DNA of 7,159 bases, taken from an uncultured beta proteobacterium (GTDB lineage Bacteria; Pseudomonadota; Gammaproteobacteria; Burkholderiales; Burkholderiaceae_C). The stretch covers positions 1-7,159 of the forward strand of contig CAJBVC010000121.1 of assembly GCA_903958915.1 (NCBI GenBank), written 5' to 3'. The position numbers and the translations under genes are program-made. How positions within the stretch are numbered: position 1 is the first letter of the stretch; each line of letters starts with the position of its first letter. Below are positions 6,427 to 7,159 of this stretch, one piece after another. The notes under the pieces were generated by a model. That model ran no database searches, had not been told where the DNA came from, and worked only from the letters and a program-made list of their open reading frames with translations.

Positions 6427-7159
6427 CTTGGCGATTCAATCAAGATTGCGCGGAAATCGTTGACGTTGGTATGGGTGGGGCCGGTGACCACGGCATCCCC
6501 CAGCACCTCGAAAAACCTGTGCCCATCGTTGTTGGACAGCATTTCCTGGGGTACGAGCCCGAGCGACCACGCCCGCTCCAGCGAGTCTGGTCGCAGTGTC
6601 GCCCCCGCAACTTCTTCCTGACCGTCCACCCCATCGGTATCACCCGCCAAGGCGTGAATGTGGGCATGGCCATTCACGGCGATGCCCAGCGCCAGCAGAA
6701 ATTCCACGTTGCGACCACCCCGTCCCTGACCGCGCACGGTGACGGTCGTCTCGCCGCCCGATAGCAGCACGCAAGGGGGTGTGAATGGCTGGTGGCGTTG
6801 CGCGACCTGCAACGCCAGCCCAGCGAGTACCTTGCCCACATCGCGAGCCTCACCTTCAATCGCGTCACTCAGGATGTGGGTCGCCCACCCGGACGTCCGG
6901 GCCACCTCCGCAGCGGCTTCCAGTGCCATCTGGGGCGTGGCAATCATCCTCACATCGCTGCGCGTCAGCCGGGGGTCACCCGGCTTGACCGACTCGCCCA
7001 CCCCACTTTGCAATGTCTCCCGTACCGATGTCGGGAGATCAATGCCGTAGCGTCGGGCGATGGTCAGCGCATTGGCGCAGGTAGTGGTATCTGCGACCGT
7101 AGGGCCGGATGCGATATTGAAAGGGGCATCGCCGGGCACATCCGAAATCAGCAGTGTCA
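6423..7159 (-). CDS. ttuD: Glycerate 2-kinase / TtuD family (MOFRL domain), 5' part outside the window
   Basis: This is the C-terminal 245 or so residues of a glycerate kinase of the GckA/TtuD family, which phosphorylates D-glycerate to 2-phosphoglycerate. Older records call it hydroxypyruvate reductase. The frame is open to the right edge: the codons before the apparent GTG at 7139 read TLLISD, giving the family motif TLLISDVPGDAPFNIASGPT, so the GTG is an internal valine and not a start. The MOFRL domain follows, with VLLSGGETTVTVRGQGRGG, RNVEFLLALGI, ALAGDTDGVDGQEEVAGA and a final THTNVNDFRAILI. Family members are about 420-430 residues, so roughly 180 N-terminal residues are missing. A role in glyoxylate, tartrate or serine-type carbon use is typical. 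The stop codon overlaps that of the plus-strand membrane-protein gene. Kinase rather than reductase activity is from the family, not tested. Confidence 0.93.
   Translation of the reverse strand, partial: TLLISDVPGDAPFNIASGPTVADTTTCANALTIARRYGIDLPTSVRETLQSGVGESVKPGDPRLTRSDVRMIATPQMALEAAAEVARTSGWATHILSDAIEGEARDVGKVLAGLALQVAQRHQPFTPPCVLLSGGETTVTVRGQGRGGRNVEFLLALGIAVNGHAHIHALAGDTDGVDGQEEVAGATLRPDSLERAWSLGLVPQEMLSNNDGHRFFEVLGDAVVTGPTHTNVNDFRAILIESPS

Noticed and set aside
7137..7139. GTG as the start codon of the glycerate kinase
   Set aside because: The frame stays open to the window edge and the preceding codons complete the conserved family motif ending in ISDVPGD, so this is an internal valine.

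Overview
The window looks like a piece of a betaproteobacterial chromosome, most likely Burkholderiales and probably Comamonadaceae (Rhodoferax/Polaromonas-like). This is an inference from the moderately GC-rich coding sequence, the hybrid MaeB-type malic enzyme, the GcvA-type LysR regulator, and a C-tract/G-tract intergenic element near the left end of a kind I associate with that family. No search was run. Nearly all genes lie on the minus strand, so the window reads right to left; one small membrane-protein gene is on the plus strand. There are no tRNA or rRNA genes, CRISPR arrays, transposases or phage genes that I can recognise.

Left part (1-1236): a GC-rich hairpin-forming element (13-62), a doubtful small ORF (62-283), and a clear two-gene unit. 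The first gene of that unit is a secreted guanyl-specific ribonuclease of the RNase Sa/barnase class (1082 to 699). The second is a barstar-type RNase inhibitor (663 to 262). The exported enzyme carries the full set of catalytic and guanine-binding residues, and the inhibitor keeps the key acidic residues that plug such an active site. A 12-bp palindrome sits just upstream of the RNase ribosome binding site, and an 11-bp inverted repeat abuts the inhibitor's stop codon.

Centre (1237-6001): three co-directional minus-strand genes. A GcvA-like LysR regulator (6001 to 5036) is followed after 12 bp by a glutamine-synthetase-family ligase of the GlnA-like/gamma-glutamylputrescine-synthetase type (5023 to 3674). 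After 85 bp comes the NADP-type malic enzyme maeB (3588 to 1237). A strong intrinsic terminator (1152-1188) follows maeB. The regulator and ligase are probably cotranscribed; maeB may be read through or have its own promoter.

Right part (6002-7159): a 122-bp divergent regulatory region holds an 8-bp direct repeat spaced by exactly 20 bp beside the LysR start, plus two overlapping dyads. On its plus-strand side is a 100-residue two-helix membrane protein of unknown function (6124-6426). Its stop codon interleaves with that of a convergent minus-strand gene, a glycerate 2-kinase/TtuD-family protein with a MOFRL domain, whose N-terminal part lies beyond the right edge.

Taken together this is mostly core carbon and nitrogen metabolism (malate to pyruvate with NADPH, glycerate phosphorylation, amine or amino-acid gamma-glutamylation) next to an RNase/inhibitor pair. 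I see no clear new multi-gene system. The most notable items are the exported RNase with its barstar, the LysR/ligase/membrane-protein divergent locus, and the small unexplained ORF at the left end.
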